Program-made: the position numbers and the translations under genes
Shown: piece after piece, positions 8,080 to 18,000 of the stretch
How the letters are laid out: the number at the start of each line of letters is the position of its first letter
Position numbering within the stretch: position 1 is the stretch's first letter
NCBI GenBank assembly: GCA_016179685.1
Contig: JACPCR010000068.1
Coordinates: 20,288 to 84,287, forward strand
Direction of reading: 5' to 3'
Length of the DNA: 64,000 nucleotides
Origin: Planctomycetota bacterium
GTDB taxonomy: Bacteria > Planctomycetota > PUPC01 > JACPCR01
The notes under the pieces: generated by a model
Databases searched by the model: none
Seen by the model: only the letters and a program-made list of their open reading frames with translations
What the model was told of the DNA's origin: nothing

Positions 8080-8325
8080 GTGGGCTGAACAGCCGAGCTT
8101 TAGCCGGCTCCCTGTTTGCCGCCATCTTCAGGTGATGGCTGGAGGGCAAAGGGCGACAGAGCCGATTTCAGTCGGGCTTCTCGAGTAGGATTCATCCAAC
8201 CCTCCGGAGCAGCGCCTGAAGGCATGCACGAGAAGGCCGCTGAAGCGGGCTGAATCTGCTCTCTTGCCCATTTCCCCACCAGTTAAAGCTGGTGGCAAAC
8301 GGGCATCCGACTAAAGTCCGGCTAA
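8080..8325 (+). repeat. Dispersed repeat family C, copy C1: array of TNAA-loop hairpins
   Basis: Seven short hairpins follow each other. Loops TTTA, TTCA and TTCA (8099, 8127, 8167) come first, then TGAA, TGAA, TAAA and TAAA (8217, 8241, 8284, 8312). Examples are CCGC-TGAA-GCGG (8237-8248) and CCACCAGT-TAAA-GCTGGTGG (8276-8295). The first three loops are the reverse complement of the TRAA type, so the array is inverted about a centre near 8190. The reverse-complement copy is at 49706-49925. No coding potential is conserved. Confidence 0.8.
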
Positions 8326-8453
8326 GAAAAAACCAAACTCAGGGTGCTACCTAGTGTCCAAGTGACAGGCTTCCTGTGAGGAAGCAAGGAGATCGTTTCT
8401 CATCGCCAATGAAAGCATCGCAAGTTGCGAAAGGCGATTTGCATTTAACCCTT

Positions 8454-8481
8454 TTGCTGGTTAATGTTAAATTTTTAAAAT
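8454..8481 (+). promoter_or_regulatory. Probable promoter of the TpsB-like gene
   Basis: TTGCTG (8454-8459), a 16-base spacer and TAAAAT (8476-8481), in an A+T-rich island. Transcription from about 8488 excludes the TTG at 8482 as a start codon and supports ATG 8566. Confidence 0.5.
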
Positions 8482-8565
8482 TTGCTTTCGGATACTTCAC
8501 GGGCAAATGCGGGCAATCTTGGCGTCTGGAGATTTCTCTTGGTCTTGGCCCCCAGTGAGACTTTG

Positions 8566-10476
8566 ATGGGAGCGGGGATAGCGGGCAGAACAGTCTCAAC
8601 AGCGAGGCCGCGGGCAATTCTTTTTCCGCTGGAAAAGGCTCCGCGGGCCAATCTGGCCCTCGATGCCCTGTCCCCTGCCCGGCGTGGCCGCCGGAGTGGA
8701 CCGCCAGGCCGCACAGGCCTCCAACTGGCCGTCCTGCTGATCCTGATGAGCTTTGGCGTGGCCCGCGCCGAGGAGCCGGTCCAGGACAACGCGGTCAAAC
8801 AGGATCTGCGCCAGCTTCGAGAGGAACTGGAGCAGCTTCGCAAGGCCACCCGCGAACGCGAGGAACAGCTCCTTCAGCAAATCAACCTTCTCCGCGGTGA
8901 GTTGCTCCAGCTTCAGGACCATGTCGCCCGCGGAATGCCGCCCAAGAAACGGCTGGCCGTCACCGGCTTCAACGTTCAGGGCAGTACCCTCCCCAAGCAG
9001 GTGCTGGACGTTGTTCTCGATCCGCTGACGGAGAAACGGTTGACGGTCGAGGAACTCACCCAGGAGGTGAATCGGCTACTGAAGGAGGCCTACAACGCCA
9101 TGGGCATCCGGGGCATCCAGGTCACCATTCCGCCCCAACCCATCACGGACGCTCCCATCGTGCTTCAGGTGGACGAGCCGCGGCTCGGCAAAATCCAGGT
9201 TCGGGGCAATCGTTTCTTCGGCGAGAAGAACATCGCTCGTTTCTTCGAGGACAAGATTGCCACCCCGGAAGGCATCCTGCAGGCCGGCAAGCTCGAGCAG
9301 CAGCTCGACCGCATCAACCGGCATCCCGATCGCCAGGTCACCGCCCTGATGCAATCCGGGACGGAGGCGGGCACGATCGATCTGGCCTTCAACGTGAACG
9401 AGCGGAAGGCGCTGCATGGCCTTAGCCCGTTCCACTATGCCGCGGAGGTGAATAACGAGGGCACGCCGAACACCGGCCGCCTGCGTGTTCAGCATATCTT
9501 CCAGTACACGAATGTTTTTGACCGCGACCAGACGGCCACCCTCCAGTGGCTTTTCAATCCCGAGGATTTCAACACCGTCCAGGTGATCGGCGGAAGCTAT
9601 CAGGTCCCCATCGGGACGACCGACCACTCGTTTGTTCTCTACGGCGGGTACTCGGCGGTGGAGACGGCCGCGGTTCTAGAAGCCCTCGCCATCACCGGCG
9701 GAGGCTACACGACCGGCGCCCAGTTTTCCTATACCCTGCCCAAGTTCTGGGAAATCCAGTCCAGCGTCTCTCTCGCCATGGAGTACATCCAGCTCAACAA
9801 TTCACTCGAATTCGGGACCTTTTCCGCCATCGAGTCGGACGTCGGCATCCTGCCGGTCATCTTCCGTTACTCGCTGCTGCGCAGGGACGACAGCGGATCG
9901 ACGCTGGGCAACTTTTCCATCCGCTACAATATCGAGGGCGTCGCCCCCCATGGCGAGCTCGAGGATTTCCGGGAGTTCCGGGAAGAGGCCACATCGTCCT
10001 TCATCACCTTTCGAGGCGGGCTCGAACGATATCACGCCCTGCCGCGGGACTTCAGCCTCCACATCCGATTCGAAGGCCAGTACTCGCCTGAAAACCTCAT
10101 CCCCGCCGAGCAGTTCCGGCTCGGCGGATTCGACACCATTCGCGGGTATGAAGAGTCCGAACTTTCCGGCGATCGGGGCCTTTTTGTCCGAACGGAGCTC
10201 CTGTCACCCCGCCTTCCTCCTCTGATTTCCAGTTTTTACAAGACCCGGGAGAATCTTCAGGCGCTCCTCTTCATCGATTGGGGCTTTGCCCGGCTGTCCG
10301 ATCCCCTCGAGGGCGAGCCGCAGACGACCGAAATTGGCGGCACGGGCGTGGGGCTGCGCTACCAGCTCACGGAATATTTCCTGGGACGGATCGATCTCGG
10401 ATGGGCCTTGTATGATGCCTCGATCACCAAGACTGGCGACACAAGCGTCCATTTCAGCGCCGAGTTGAGCTTCTAG
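8566..10476 (+). CDS. ShlB/FhaC/HecB-like (TpsB) outer-membrane transporter
   Basis: A 636-residue outer-membrane protein. After a signal segment (LQLAVLLILMSFGVARA) comes a coiled coil of about 50 residues (QLREELEQLRKATRE...), then POTRA-like segments (TEKRLTVEELTQEVNRLL; LGKIQVRGNRFFGEKNI), then a 16-strand-type barrel with alternating hydrophobic residues. The motif LGGFDTIRGYEES is the barrel-lumen VRGY/F-type motif of Omp85/TpsB proteins, and the last residue is F as is usual for barrels. TpsB proteins secrete a large partner (TpsA), but none is adjacent, so the substrate is unknown. The N-terminal coiled coil may span the periplasm. The stop codon TAG lies inside a 23-base-pair hairpin. 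Confidence 0.85.
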   Translation: MGAGIAGRTVSTARPRAILFPLEKAPRANLALDALSPARRGRRSGPPGRTGLQLAVLLILMSFGVARAEEPVQDNAVKQDLRQLREELEQLRKATREREEQLLQQINLLRGELLQLQDHVARGMPPKKRLAVTGFNVQGSTLPKQVLDVVLDPLTEKRLTVEELTQEVNRLLKEAYNAMGIRGIQVTIPPQPITDAPIVLQVDEPRLGKIQVRGNRFFGEKNIARFFEDKIATPEGILQAGKLEQQLDRINRHPDRQVTALMQSGTEAGTIDLAFNVNERKALHGLSPFHYAAEVNNEGTPNTGRLRVQHIFQYTNVFDRDQTATLQWLFNPEDFNTVQVIGGSYQVPIGTTDHSFVLYGGYSAVETAAVLEALAITGGGYTTGAQFSYTLPKFWEIQSSVSLAMEYIQLNNSLEFGTFSAIESDVGILPVIFRYSLLRRDDSGSTLGNFSIRYNIEGVAPHGELEDFREFREEATSSFITFRGGLERYHALPRDFSLHIRFEGQYSPENLIPAEQFRLGGFDTIRGYEESELSGDRGLFVRTELLSPRLPPLISSFYKTRENLQALLFIDWGFARLSDPLEGEPQTTEIGGTGVGLRYQLTEYFLGRIDLGWALYDASITKTGDTSVHFSAELSF

Positions 10477-10522
10477 TTTTCCGGCTCAGAAGTGCGGAAG
10501 CACTTCTGAGCCGGAAAACTAG
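10473..10522 (+). terminator. Perfect 23-bp hairpin with GGAA loop, beginning at the stop codon
   Basis: The arm from CTAG at 10473 to GTGC at 10495 pairs perfectly with 10500-10522 around the tetraloop GGAA. The TAG stop of the TpsB-like gene is bases 2-4 of the left arm. No T-tract follows, so it is either a U-less terminator or a 3' stability element. The inner core CAGAAGTGC/GCACTTCTG belongs to the window-wide hairpin family. Confidence 0.8.
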
Positions 10523-10636
10523 CTGGAGAACCTCAAGTAATTGAAAATCGAGCCCGTGGCCGGCACGGCAACCGATCTTGCCAGCCTGCCGACGCCGGTC
10601 ACCAGCAGCCCATGTCCGCGCCCGGAGAAGAGTCCC

Positions 10637-11830
10637 ATGTCCGCACGACCCAAGATTGCCGCTCTGGCCACGATCGTCCACAAGTACTCCCATGCCCAGC
10701 ACTTCGTGGACCGCTTCCTCGAGGGCTACGGATGGAACGGCCGGCATCATCGGCCGCCCATGGACCTTGTCTCGCTCTACGTGGACCAGATCGGGGAGAA
10801 CGACCTGAGCCGCGCCCGGGCCCAGCGCTTCCCCGGCACAAGAATCTATCCCACTATCGCCGAAGCTCTAACGCTCGGGGGCAGCCGGCTCGCCGTCGAT
10901 GGCGTCCTCCTCATCGGGGAACATGGAAACTACCCGAGGAATGAGAAGGGCCAGACCCTCTACCCGCGCTACGATTTTTTCATGCAGACCGTCAAGGTCT
11001 TCGAGGCCAGCGGCCGCTCCGTCCCCGTCTTCAATGACAAGCATCTCTCCTGGAGCTGGGACCAGGCGAAGGAGATGGTCGAGATTTCCCGCAGGCTGGG
11101 ATTCGCCTTTATGGCCGGATCGAGCCTGCCGGTGACCTGGCGTACGCCTTCACTCGAGATGCCGCTGGGATGCCGGATCGAGGAGGCGCTCTGCGTCGGC
11201 TATGGCGGACCGGACAGTTACGACATTCACGCCCTGGAAACGGTCCAGTGCATGGTCGAGCGCCGAGACCGGGGCGAGACCGGAGTCGAGTGGCTTGAAG
11301 CCTACCGCGGCGACCGCTTCTGGCGGGCCCACCACGAGCGGGTCTGGTCCCGGGAACTCTTCGAGGCCGCCCTCTGCCGCAGCCATACGCTCCAGCCCGC
11401 TCGAGCAGGCTTCAATCATGTCCTGCCCACCCTGGACGAGTTGAAAACGCTCGTGAAGGACCCCATCGCCTACCACTACGAGCACCGCGACGGGCTGCGC
11501 TGCACCATGATCCTCCTCAACGGGCTGGTCCAGGATTTCAATTTCGCAGCGCGGCTTCCGGACCGCGCCGACCCGTTCTCGACCCAGATGTACCTGCCTA
11601 TGCCCCCGGGCCGAACCACGCTGGCCAACTTCTTCTCGCCTCAGGTCAACAACGTCGAACGGATGTTCCTCACCGGCAGGCCCAGCTACCCGGTGGAGCG
11701 CACGCTGCTGACGACCGGATTGACCGCGGTCGGGGTGGACAGCCTGTTCTTGGGCCAGAGGAAGCTGGATACGCCTCACTTGGGGATCGCCTACCGCGCC
11801 ACGGAGGAATCGACGTTCTGGAGTTCCTAG
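10637..11830 (+). CDS. Uncharacterised Gfo/Idh/MocA-like protein lacking the NAD-binding motif, paralogue 1
   Basis: A 397-residue protein of unknown function, clearly paralogous to 12707-13885 over its whole length. The order VYxDKH-(aromatic-rich)-A(K/R)EMV-RRLGF-AGSSLPVTWR copies the EKP-to-SSxLRF region of Gfo/Idh/MocA enzymes, but residues 134-136 are DKH, not EKP, and the N-terminus (IAALATIVHKYSHAQHF) has no GxGxxG. It may therefore be a non-dehydrogenase relative, perhaps a partner or binding protein. A conserved GEHGNYPRNEKGQ loop (94-106) could be the active or ligand site. Start ATG 10637 has GGAGAAG upstream. Confidence 0.75.
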   Translation: MSARPKIAALATIVHKYSHAQHFVDRFLEGYGWNGRHHRPPMDLVSLYVDQIGENDLSRARAQRFPGTRIYPTIAEALTLGGSRLAVDGVLLIGEHGNYPRNEKGQTLYPRYDFFMQTVKVFEASGRSVPVFNDKHLSWSWDQAKEMVEISRRLGFAFMAGSSLPVTWRTPSLEMPLGCRIEEALCVGYGGPDSYDIHALETVQCMVERRDRGETGVEWLEAYRGDRFWRAHHERVWSRELFEAALCRSHTLQPARAGFNHVLPTLDELKTLVKDPIAYHYEHRDGLRCTMILLNGLVQDFNFAARLPDRADPFSTQMYLPMPPGRTTLANFFSPQVNNVERMFLTGRPSYPVERTLLTTGLTAVGVDSLFLGQRKLDTPHLGIAYRATEESTFWSS

Positions 11831-12026
11831 CCCGGATTCCTACTCCCGGCGCGATGAGAAATCCCGGTTGCTCCCCCGGCTTGGAAATCGTGCGGCATTT
11901 CTCCCGAACCGATGGGCCCGTGTGGTTACAGCCAAGGATGCTTTCAACAGAACGAAGTGACCCGTGTGCAGGGTGTCCAGCGAGGGACTACAATAAAATC
12001 ATGTTCCTACTTGGAGCTAAGCCTGT
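11831..12026. other. Spacer without recognisable gene
   Basis: Holds AGAAATCCCGG- and GCATTTCTCCCG-type stretches that loosely resemble family D, but no full copy and no credible ORF. Confidence 0.4.
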
Positions 12027-12186
12027 AACATCTCCGAGTCCGCTAGCGCGGGCGCCCGGCGGAGATGTTGAAAGGTGTCCCGCCAGACTTGTCCCAGTGG
12101 GAGGCGGGTCGGGTGTCAGTTGATTCCTGAAACCTGAAAGTGACACCTTTTCGACCCTTGTTGGGTTGCGGGCTTCGCCCGCCTTG
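12027..12186 (+). repeat. Dispersed repeat family A, copy A2
   Basis: This copy keeps a perfect stem AACATCTCCG (12027-12036)/CGGAGATGTT (12060-12069), where copy A4 has AACTTCTCCG/CGGAGAAGTT: an A-T pair replaced by T-A on both sides. The conserved AAGGTGTCCCGCCAGAC block, the GGTGTCA/TGACACC hairpin and the terminal GCGGGCTTCGCCCGC follow. The 11-base tandem repeat is reduced to one partial unit. Confidence 0.85.
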
Positions 12187-12212
12187 AAATCCACCAGCCA
12201 TCTCGTGAACCC

Positions 12213-12659
12213 ATGGGTGAAATTCGAGCCAGAGTCAGGCTGATCAACGCCGTAGATGAAGCCCTGGCACGGCGGGGGCAGATTTCCCAGGACCACGTGC
12301 GCCATTATGAAGCGGAAGCCCTGGTGGATACGGGCGCTATTCGTTCCGTGATCCCGGTCCATGTTTTGCAAAGTCTAGGCCTGGGTGTCCGCGGCCAGCG
12401 ACTCGCCGAGTACGCGGATGGGCGAAAAGAAGTTGTCGGCATCAGTGAGCCAGTCATTTTTGAGGTCCTTGGCCGGGACACCTTGGAGGAAGCCCTGATC
12501 TTGGGCGATGAAGTGCTTCTCGGCCAGACCGTGCTGGAGAAGCTGGATTTGCTGGCCGATAGCGCCAATCGCCGGTTGCTCCCGAATCCAGCTCATCCCG
12601 ATCAGCCCGTGTCCAAAGTCAAAGCGATCGGTCCGGCGCGCCGAGGTCGCTCATCCTAA
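12213..12659 (+). CDS. Retropepsin-like (clan AA) aspartic protease
   Basis: A 148-residue protein with a single AEALVDTGAIRSVIP motif, in which D39-T40-G41 is the catalytic triad of the retroviral/DUF1758-type aspartic proteases; these work as homodimers. A second conserved hydrophobic-G element (EVLLGQTVLEKLDLL, about 107-121) matches the flap-distal helix of the fold. No signal peptide or transmembrane segment is present. Start ATG 12213 has no clear ribosome-binding site. It stands between the two Gfo-like paralogues, 47 bases before the second, but a functional link is not shown. Confidence 0.8.
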   Translation: MGEIRARVRLINAVDEALARRGQISQDHVRHYEAEALVDTGAIRSVIPVHVLQSLGLGVRGQRLAEYADGRKEVVGISEPVIFEVLGRDTLEEALILGDEVLLGQTVLEKLDLLADSANRRLLPNPAHPDQPVSKVKAIGPARRGRSS

Positions 12660-12706
12660 GTTTTTCCATGAAAAGAATCAGACAACACAGGAGATAGTGC
12701 TTTCCC

Positions 12707-13885
12707 ATGCCCAAGCGCATCGCCATTCTGACGACCATCTACCGTTACTTATCGCACGCGCAGCATATCGGCGACCGTTTCCTCTGCGGCTACCCATTTC
12801 GGGGCCGGTGGCATCGGCCCGACATGAGGGTCGTCTCCCTCTACGTGGACCAGAAGCCGGAGGGGGAGCAGAGCGCTGACCGGGCGCGGGAATTTGGGTT
12901 TCAGGTCACTCCCACCATCGCGGAGGCCTTGCGCTGCGGGGGCGGCCGCTTGGCGGTGGATGCCATTTTGATTATCGGGGAGCACGGGGACTATCCGACG
13001 AACGAGAAGTGCCAAATCCTGTATCCGCGCTACGAGTTCTTCAAGGCGTGCGTGAAGGTCTTCGAGGAGGACGGCCGGGCCGTGCCGATCTACAACGACA
13101 AGCATCTTTCCTACAGCTTCGAAAAGGCCAGAGAGATGGTCGATGACGCACGCCGGCTCGGCTTTCCGCTCCTGGCGGGGTCTTCTCTGCCGGTGACCTG
13201 GCGGCTGCCGGACCTGGAGCTTCCCCTGGGATGCGAGATCGAAGAGGCGCTGATGGTGGGCGTGGGCAACCCGGACGCGATGGACTACCACGCGCTGGAG
13301 GCGATGCAGTGCATGGTGGAGCGGCGGCGAGGCGGCGAGACGGGCGTCCGAGCGGTCCAGCTCATCGAGGGCCCCGCGGTCTGGGAGGCGGGCGAGAGGG
13401 GCCGCTGGTCGCCCGAGCTTCTCGAATCGGCGCTCTCCCGCAGCGATACGCCGCGGGGGCTGAGCGTCTCGGACGGCCGCACGCAGGACCTGCTGGGCAG
13501 CGGGGACCTGAAGCATCTGGTCGCCCAGCCCGCGGCCTACTTCATCGAGTATGCGGATGGGCTTCGGGCGACCCTCCTGATGCTCAATGGCGCGGTGGGC
13601 GACTTTTGCTTCGCCGCGCGGCTTCGGGGCAACCCGCAGCCTCAGTCCACGCAGTTTCTGCTTCCTCCCACACCCAACGTGACCTACTCGGCGTGCCTTG
13701 TCTCCAAGATCGTCGAGATGTTCGAGACGGGCCGGGCGCCCTACCCGGCGGACCGGACGATGCTCGTGTGCGGGATTCTCGAGGCCTGCCTCAACTCGCG
13801 GGTCGAAGGACATTGCCGGCTTCAGACCCCGCACCTCCGCGTGGGGTATCAGCCCCCGCGGGAATCGCAGCACGCACGAGATTGA
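12707..13885 (+). CDS. Uncharacterised Gfo/Idh/MocA-like protein, paralogue 2
   Basis: A 392-residue paralogue of 10637-11830. Shared landmarks are the YLSHAQH/YSHAQH start, VSLYVDQ, TIAEAL, a GEHGDYPTNEK loop, the DKH motif (131-133), AGSSLPVTWR and a C-terminal DG(L)RATLLMLNG...FAARL sheet. As in paralogue 1, the Rossmann glycine motif and EKP lysine context are missing or altered. Start ATG 12707 has AGGAGAT about 12 bases upstream. It ends 3 bases before a canonical Gfo/Idh/MocA gene (13889) and is very likely co-transcribed with it, so the two proteins may form a complex or act in series on one sugar. Confidence 0.78.
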   Translation: MPKRIAILTTIYRYLSHAQHIGDRFLCGYPFRGRWHRPDMRVVSLYVDQKPEGEQSADRAREFGFQVTPTIAEALRCGGGRLAVDAILIIGEHGDYPTNEKCQILYPRYEFFKACVKVFEEDGRAVPIYNDKHLSYSFEKAREMVDDARRLGFPLLAGSSLPVTWRLPDLELPLGCEIEEALMVGVGNPDAMDYHALEAMQCMVERRRGGETGVRAVQLIEGPAVWEAGERGRWSPELLESALSRSDTPRGLSVSDGRTQDLLGSGDLKHLVAQPAAYFIEYADGLRATLLMLNGAVGDFCFAARLRGNPQPQSTQFLLPPTPNVTYSACLVSKIVEMFETGRAPYPADRTMLVCGILEACLNSRVEGHCRLQTPHLRVGYQPPRESQHARD

Positions 13886-13888
13886 TCC

Positions 13889-14932
13889 GTGAGCACGGCG
13901 ACTTATCGGGCGGGCATCATTGGCCTCGGCTTCATTGGCGCGGCGGACCCGGTTTCCGGAGAAGCCATCGGCCAGCAGGTGAAGAATTTGGACGGAAGCC
14001 ACGTGGGAGCGCTGACCGGGCATCCCCGGGTCCGGCTGGTCGCGGGCAGCAGCCGCGATGCGGGCCGAAGGGAACGCTTCACGGCCCGCACCAGCATCCC
14101 GACCTACCCGGATTGGCGCGAGATGCTGGAACGGGAGAAGCTGGACCTGGTGAGCGTGGCGACTGATGCGCCGTCCCATGCCGAGATTGCCATCGGCTGC
14201 GCCGAGCGCGGCGTCCGGGCGGTCTACGCCGAGAAGCCCATCGCTACCCGGCCCACGGATGCGGACCGCATGATCCGGGCCTGCGAGCAGAGCGGGGCGC
14301 TTCTTGTCATCAACCACAACCTGCGGTTCTTTCCGCCTGCCCGGCGTTTGCGGGACTTCATCCGTTCGGGCGGCTTGGGCGATCTGACCTCGGCCTCGAT
14401 CGAGTGGGGGTCGGGCCGGCTGGGAAACGTCGGCACCCACTTCATGGACGCCGCCCAGATGCTCTCGTGCCGGGCCATCATGGCCGTCTCGGGCACGCTG
14501 GACACCTCGGGCCGGCCCGACTGCCGGGGCCCCCGATTCCGCGATCCCGGCGGCTGGGGCCTCCTGAGCCTGGAAGGGCATCTCCGGGTCACCGTGGATG
14601 CCGCGGACTACGGGCGAATCCCGGCCCGGATCGCCGTGAACGGAAGCCTGGGCCGCGCTCTGCTCCACGGGCGCGACCTCCACCTCGAATTCTGGGACGG
14701 GCGGCAGGAATCGTGGCCCAAGCCCGAGGACGGGCGGTCATCCATGGACCGCGCGGTGTCGGAGATCGTGGCCTGGCTTGATGGCGCGGGCGCATTCCCC
14801 GTCTGGCCCGCGGAGGCCGTGCGGACGCTCGAGGCCATCGTCGGATTCCACGCGTCGAATGACCACCGCGGCGCCTGGGTGGAGCTCCCGCTCACAGGCG
14901 ATGACCGCGGGCGCGAGGTCCTGAGCGGATAA
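13889..14932 (+). CDS. Gfo/Idh/MocA-family oxidoreductase
   Basis: A 347-residue oxidoreductase with the N-terminal motif GIIGLGFIG (9-17), the EKP motif (115-117) and the downstream HNLRFFPPARRL region typical of the family. The insert between the glycine motif and the next strand (PVSGEAIGQQVKNLDGSHV) is longer than usual. The start is GTG 13889, only 3 bases after the preceding stop, so translation is probably coupled to the Gfo-like paralogue upstream. It likely acts on a carbohydrate or cyclitol; the substrate is unknown. Confidence 0.87.
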   Translation: MSTATYRAGIIGLGFIGAADPVSGEAIGQQVKNLDGSHVGALTGHPRVRLVAGSSRDAGRRERFTARTSIPTYPDWREMLEREKLDLVSVATDAPSHAEIAIGCAERGVRAVYAEKPIATRPTDADRMIRACEQSGALLVINHNLRFFPPARRLRDFIRSGGLGDLTSASIEWGSGRLGNVGTHFMDAAQMLSCRAIMAVSGTLDTSGRPDCRGPRFRDPGGWGLLSLEGHLRVTVDAADYGRIPARIAVNGSLGRALLHGRDLHLEFWDGRQESWPKPEDGRSSMDRAVSEIVAWLDGAGAFPVWPAEAVRTLEAIVGFHASNDHRGAWVELPLTGDDRGREVLSG

Positions 14933-15021
14933 CGCCGCTCTTCGGGGTTGAAGTCACGCCAAGCTCCCGCGCCGCCTCTGTTTTCAGCGTCTCTCGTGTC
15001 TCTCCTTCATGAGGCCCCAAA

Positions 15022-18000
15022 GTGATTCTTGACTCCCTGGTCCCAAAGACGTTCGCAGCTCTGCTGTCCGTGATCCCTTTCCTCCCTTCAGGGGCTGAAC
15101 CGGCGGCCGGGGGCGTTCCCGTTCCCGCCGGAGTGCAATTCAAAGGAACCGTTCAAGAGGCCCAGGGCGTTTTCAGCGCCAGCGGAAATGCGATCCTCCT
15201 GTGGGAGTCAGCAAGGTCAGGGGACGAGCGACTGCAGGTCGGGATACGGTTGAGTTCGACGTCGCGTACCGTCGGCGTGCGTCTGTCGCCCGACGCGGCC
15301 GAGCCCGTCGCCTCGGCCGCACCCGTGTGTGTCATCCTCTCCGGCGACCCTGCCGGCTGCTCCGCCACCGTCCTGGCTTACAACAACTACAACCCACAAG
15401 GCCAGAACACCTATAGACCGTTCAATCTATACTACAGCCCGTTCCATCCCGACGCGGCCGAACGCGAGAAGCTGGCCCGCGCCTTTATCGAGCGGAAGAT
15501 TCCCATCGGACTCTGGACGGATCGATGGATACCCCTATCCGTCGAATGGCGCGGCGATACCGCCACCGTCTGGGTCGAGGGTCTGGCGGCCGCCCACAGG
15601 CGGATCGATCCGGCCAGGAAACGGACCGTGACCATCGAGCTGCCCGCCGGATCGCAGTGGCGCGCCCCCACGGCCGGGCCTCTCGAACGGCATTCCCTGC
15701 TCCTTCCCCTCGACCTCACGGATGTCGCCAATGCGACGGCGAAGCCGCGCCTTCCGGCGGCGCGCGCCATCGAATCGGAGGGCGTTCCCTTCATCATGGC
15801 CGCCGGGGGCGGCGCCGACCTTCTCAGCCTTCGGCGTGCGGAATGGATCACGTGGCGTGAAGACCCTCCCTTCTTTGATGAACCGTACGATTTCGGGCCG
15901 CCGGTGCTGCGCGATCCGCGGATGCCGTTCCTGCGCGTGCCCAAGGCGGATTACGTCGCGGCCCACCTGCTGGCGCGGGCTGCCGACGCGCCGGATACGG
16001 GCAACCGGATCACCCTGCGTGCAGGCGCCTTTGGCGCGCCCCACGGGCAGGCGCGGACCTGGGATTTCACGGGTCGCGTGCCCCGAATCACGGAGAAAGG
16101 TGTCGCCGTGAGACAGGACGAGCGCTCCGGCCCCGGTGGCCGATGGTTTCACGTTCGCCTGCCGATGCCGGAATCGTTCGCGCAGGACGTGGTGGGGGAT
16201 TTGCTCGAGATCGAGCTGACCAAGGAGGTGCGGCTGGCGCGGAGGTCGCCGGACCCCTGCCGCTTCCGCGAGCGCCCACTGGGGCTGCCGAGCGGTGTCG
16301 AAATTGCAGCCATCACGCTCGAGAAATCGCCGCTGCAGATGGTGGTGGCCAGCCGGAAGCCCGGCCACGTCTTCGTCGCGCCCGAGACGCCGGCGTTCTC
16401 CGTCAACCTGACCAACATCTCGGAAAAGCGGCTGCCCTTCACGGTGCGTGCAACCGCGCTCCACCGGGACGGCCGGACCCACCAGATGTTGCAGCGCGGG
16501 CACGTCGAGGCCGGGGAAACGCGAGCCGTCGCGCTGCCGCTGGCCGTCCCGCTCTACGGTTACCACGATCTCGAGGTGAGCCTTTCCGCCGCCGGCCGCA
16601 GCCCTCTGCTGCGGCGCAGAACGAGCTTCGCCTGGCTGCCGCCGGACACCCGCAGGCATCGGGATCGTTCGCCCTTCGGCACATGGGATTTCGGCGCGGC
16701 GCATTTTGGAAATCCCGACAGTGAGAGCAGCGCCGCGCTCCACGTCGCCATGGGACTGAAATGGACCTTTCTGGGGCCGAAGGAGCTGAGGAAGCGGTTT
16801 GGCCTGGCCCGAGGCATCGAACCGTGTATCCATGGAAGCCCCGAACATTTCGGCAAGACCCTGGAGGAGAATCCGGACCAGTCTCCGGTCGGCCTGATCT
16901 TCCACGAGAACAGCATTTCCTACGATCATATCGTGCGCGTGCCTGATCTCTTTACGGATTGGCCGCCGTACCTCTTCAACGAGTCCGAGCAGAAGCAATT
17001 CGACGGCCTCTGGCAGAGCGCTCTGGCCGGCGCCCAGGCCTTCCGCAAGGCCTTTCCACAGTGCAAGATCAGCTTCGGCAACGGCGTGGTGAGCACCCGC
17101 GAGGCGTTTTACCGCCGGGGCCTGCCCCCCGAGTCGTTCGATTACGCCGGGAACGAGACCGGTAGCTACGGCCGCCCGCCGGAGGCGCAGCCGCCGGATT
17201 ACATCGCCAACAACGCCAGCCTGTGGATGGACCGCATGCTGCTCGACCATTACGGCTACAAGGACAAGCCGATTCAGCAGTGCTACGAGGCTTGCTACGT
17301 CAACACCAACCCGGGCAACGTCAGCCTTTCCGACCAGGCGGATTACTATCCGCGCCACGCCCTGCACGCGCTGGCCTGGAACATTCCCACGATCCGTTAC
17401 GGCATGATGAACGACGTCAGCAACAGCTACTATTACAGCAATTGGGGCGCGTCCGGATTCCTGCACCGATACCCGGAACTGAATCCCAAGCCTTCCTTCG
17501 TCACCATGGCGACGCTGACGCGGGTCCTCGACGGCGTCGCATTCGTGCGCGCCGTGGATGTCGGCAGCCCCAGCACCTATCTCTTCGAGTTTCAACGGCC
17601 CGACGGGGAGGGGCCGCTCTGGGCTGCCTGGACGCTCCGTGGCACCCGGCCGCTCCGCTTGAGCTTCGCCGGCATGACGGACGTCAAGCTCACGGATGGA
17701 CAGGGCCAGGAACGGCCGCTGAAAGGACGCAGGGGCTTCTTCGAGTTGGAGCTGACGCCCTCCCCCCTCTACGTTTCGGCTCATGCGCCTCTGGCCGAGA
17801 CCCAGATGGGCGAGCCGGAGTACACCGGCCGGCCTCTGGGCAAGGTGACTCGCCTGGCGCGCCTGGACGATCTCGGCGTGTGGGAGATCGAGCGGGAGCG
17901 GGACCCCGTGCTGGAGTTTTACGGGATGACCACGCCGCGGCGGCTGGGGCGTTTCCGATTCGATGTTGCGCGGAGCTACCGCGGGCGCAACCGCGTGTTG

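Noticed and set aside
8080..8325. CRISPR array or a group of tRNA genes
   Set aside because: The stems differ, there are no regular spacers, no cloverleaf and no cas genes.
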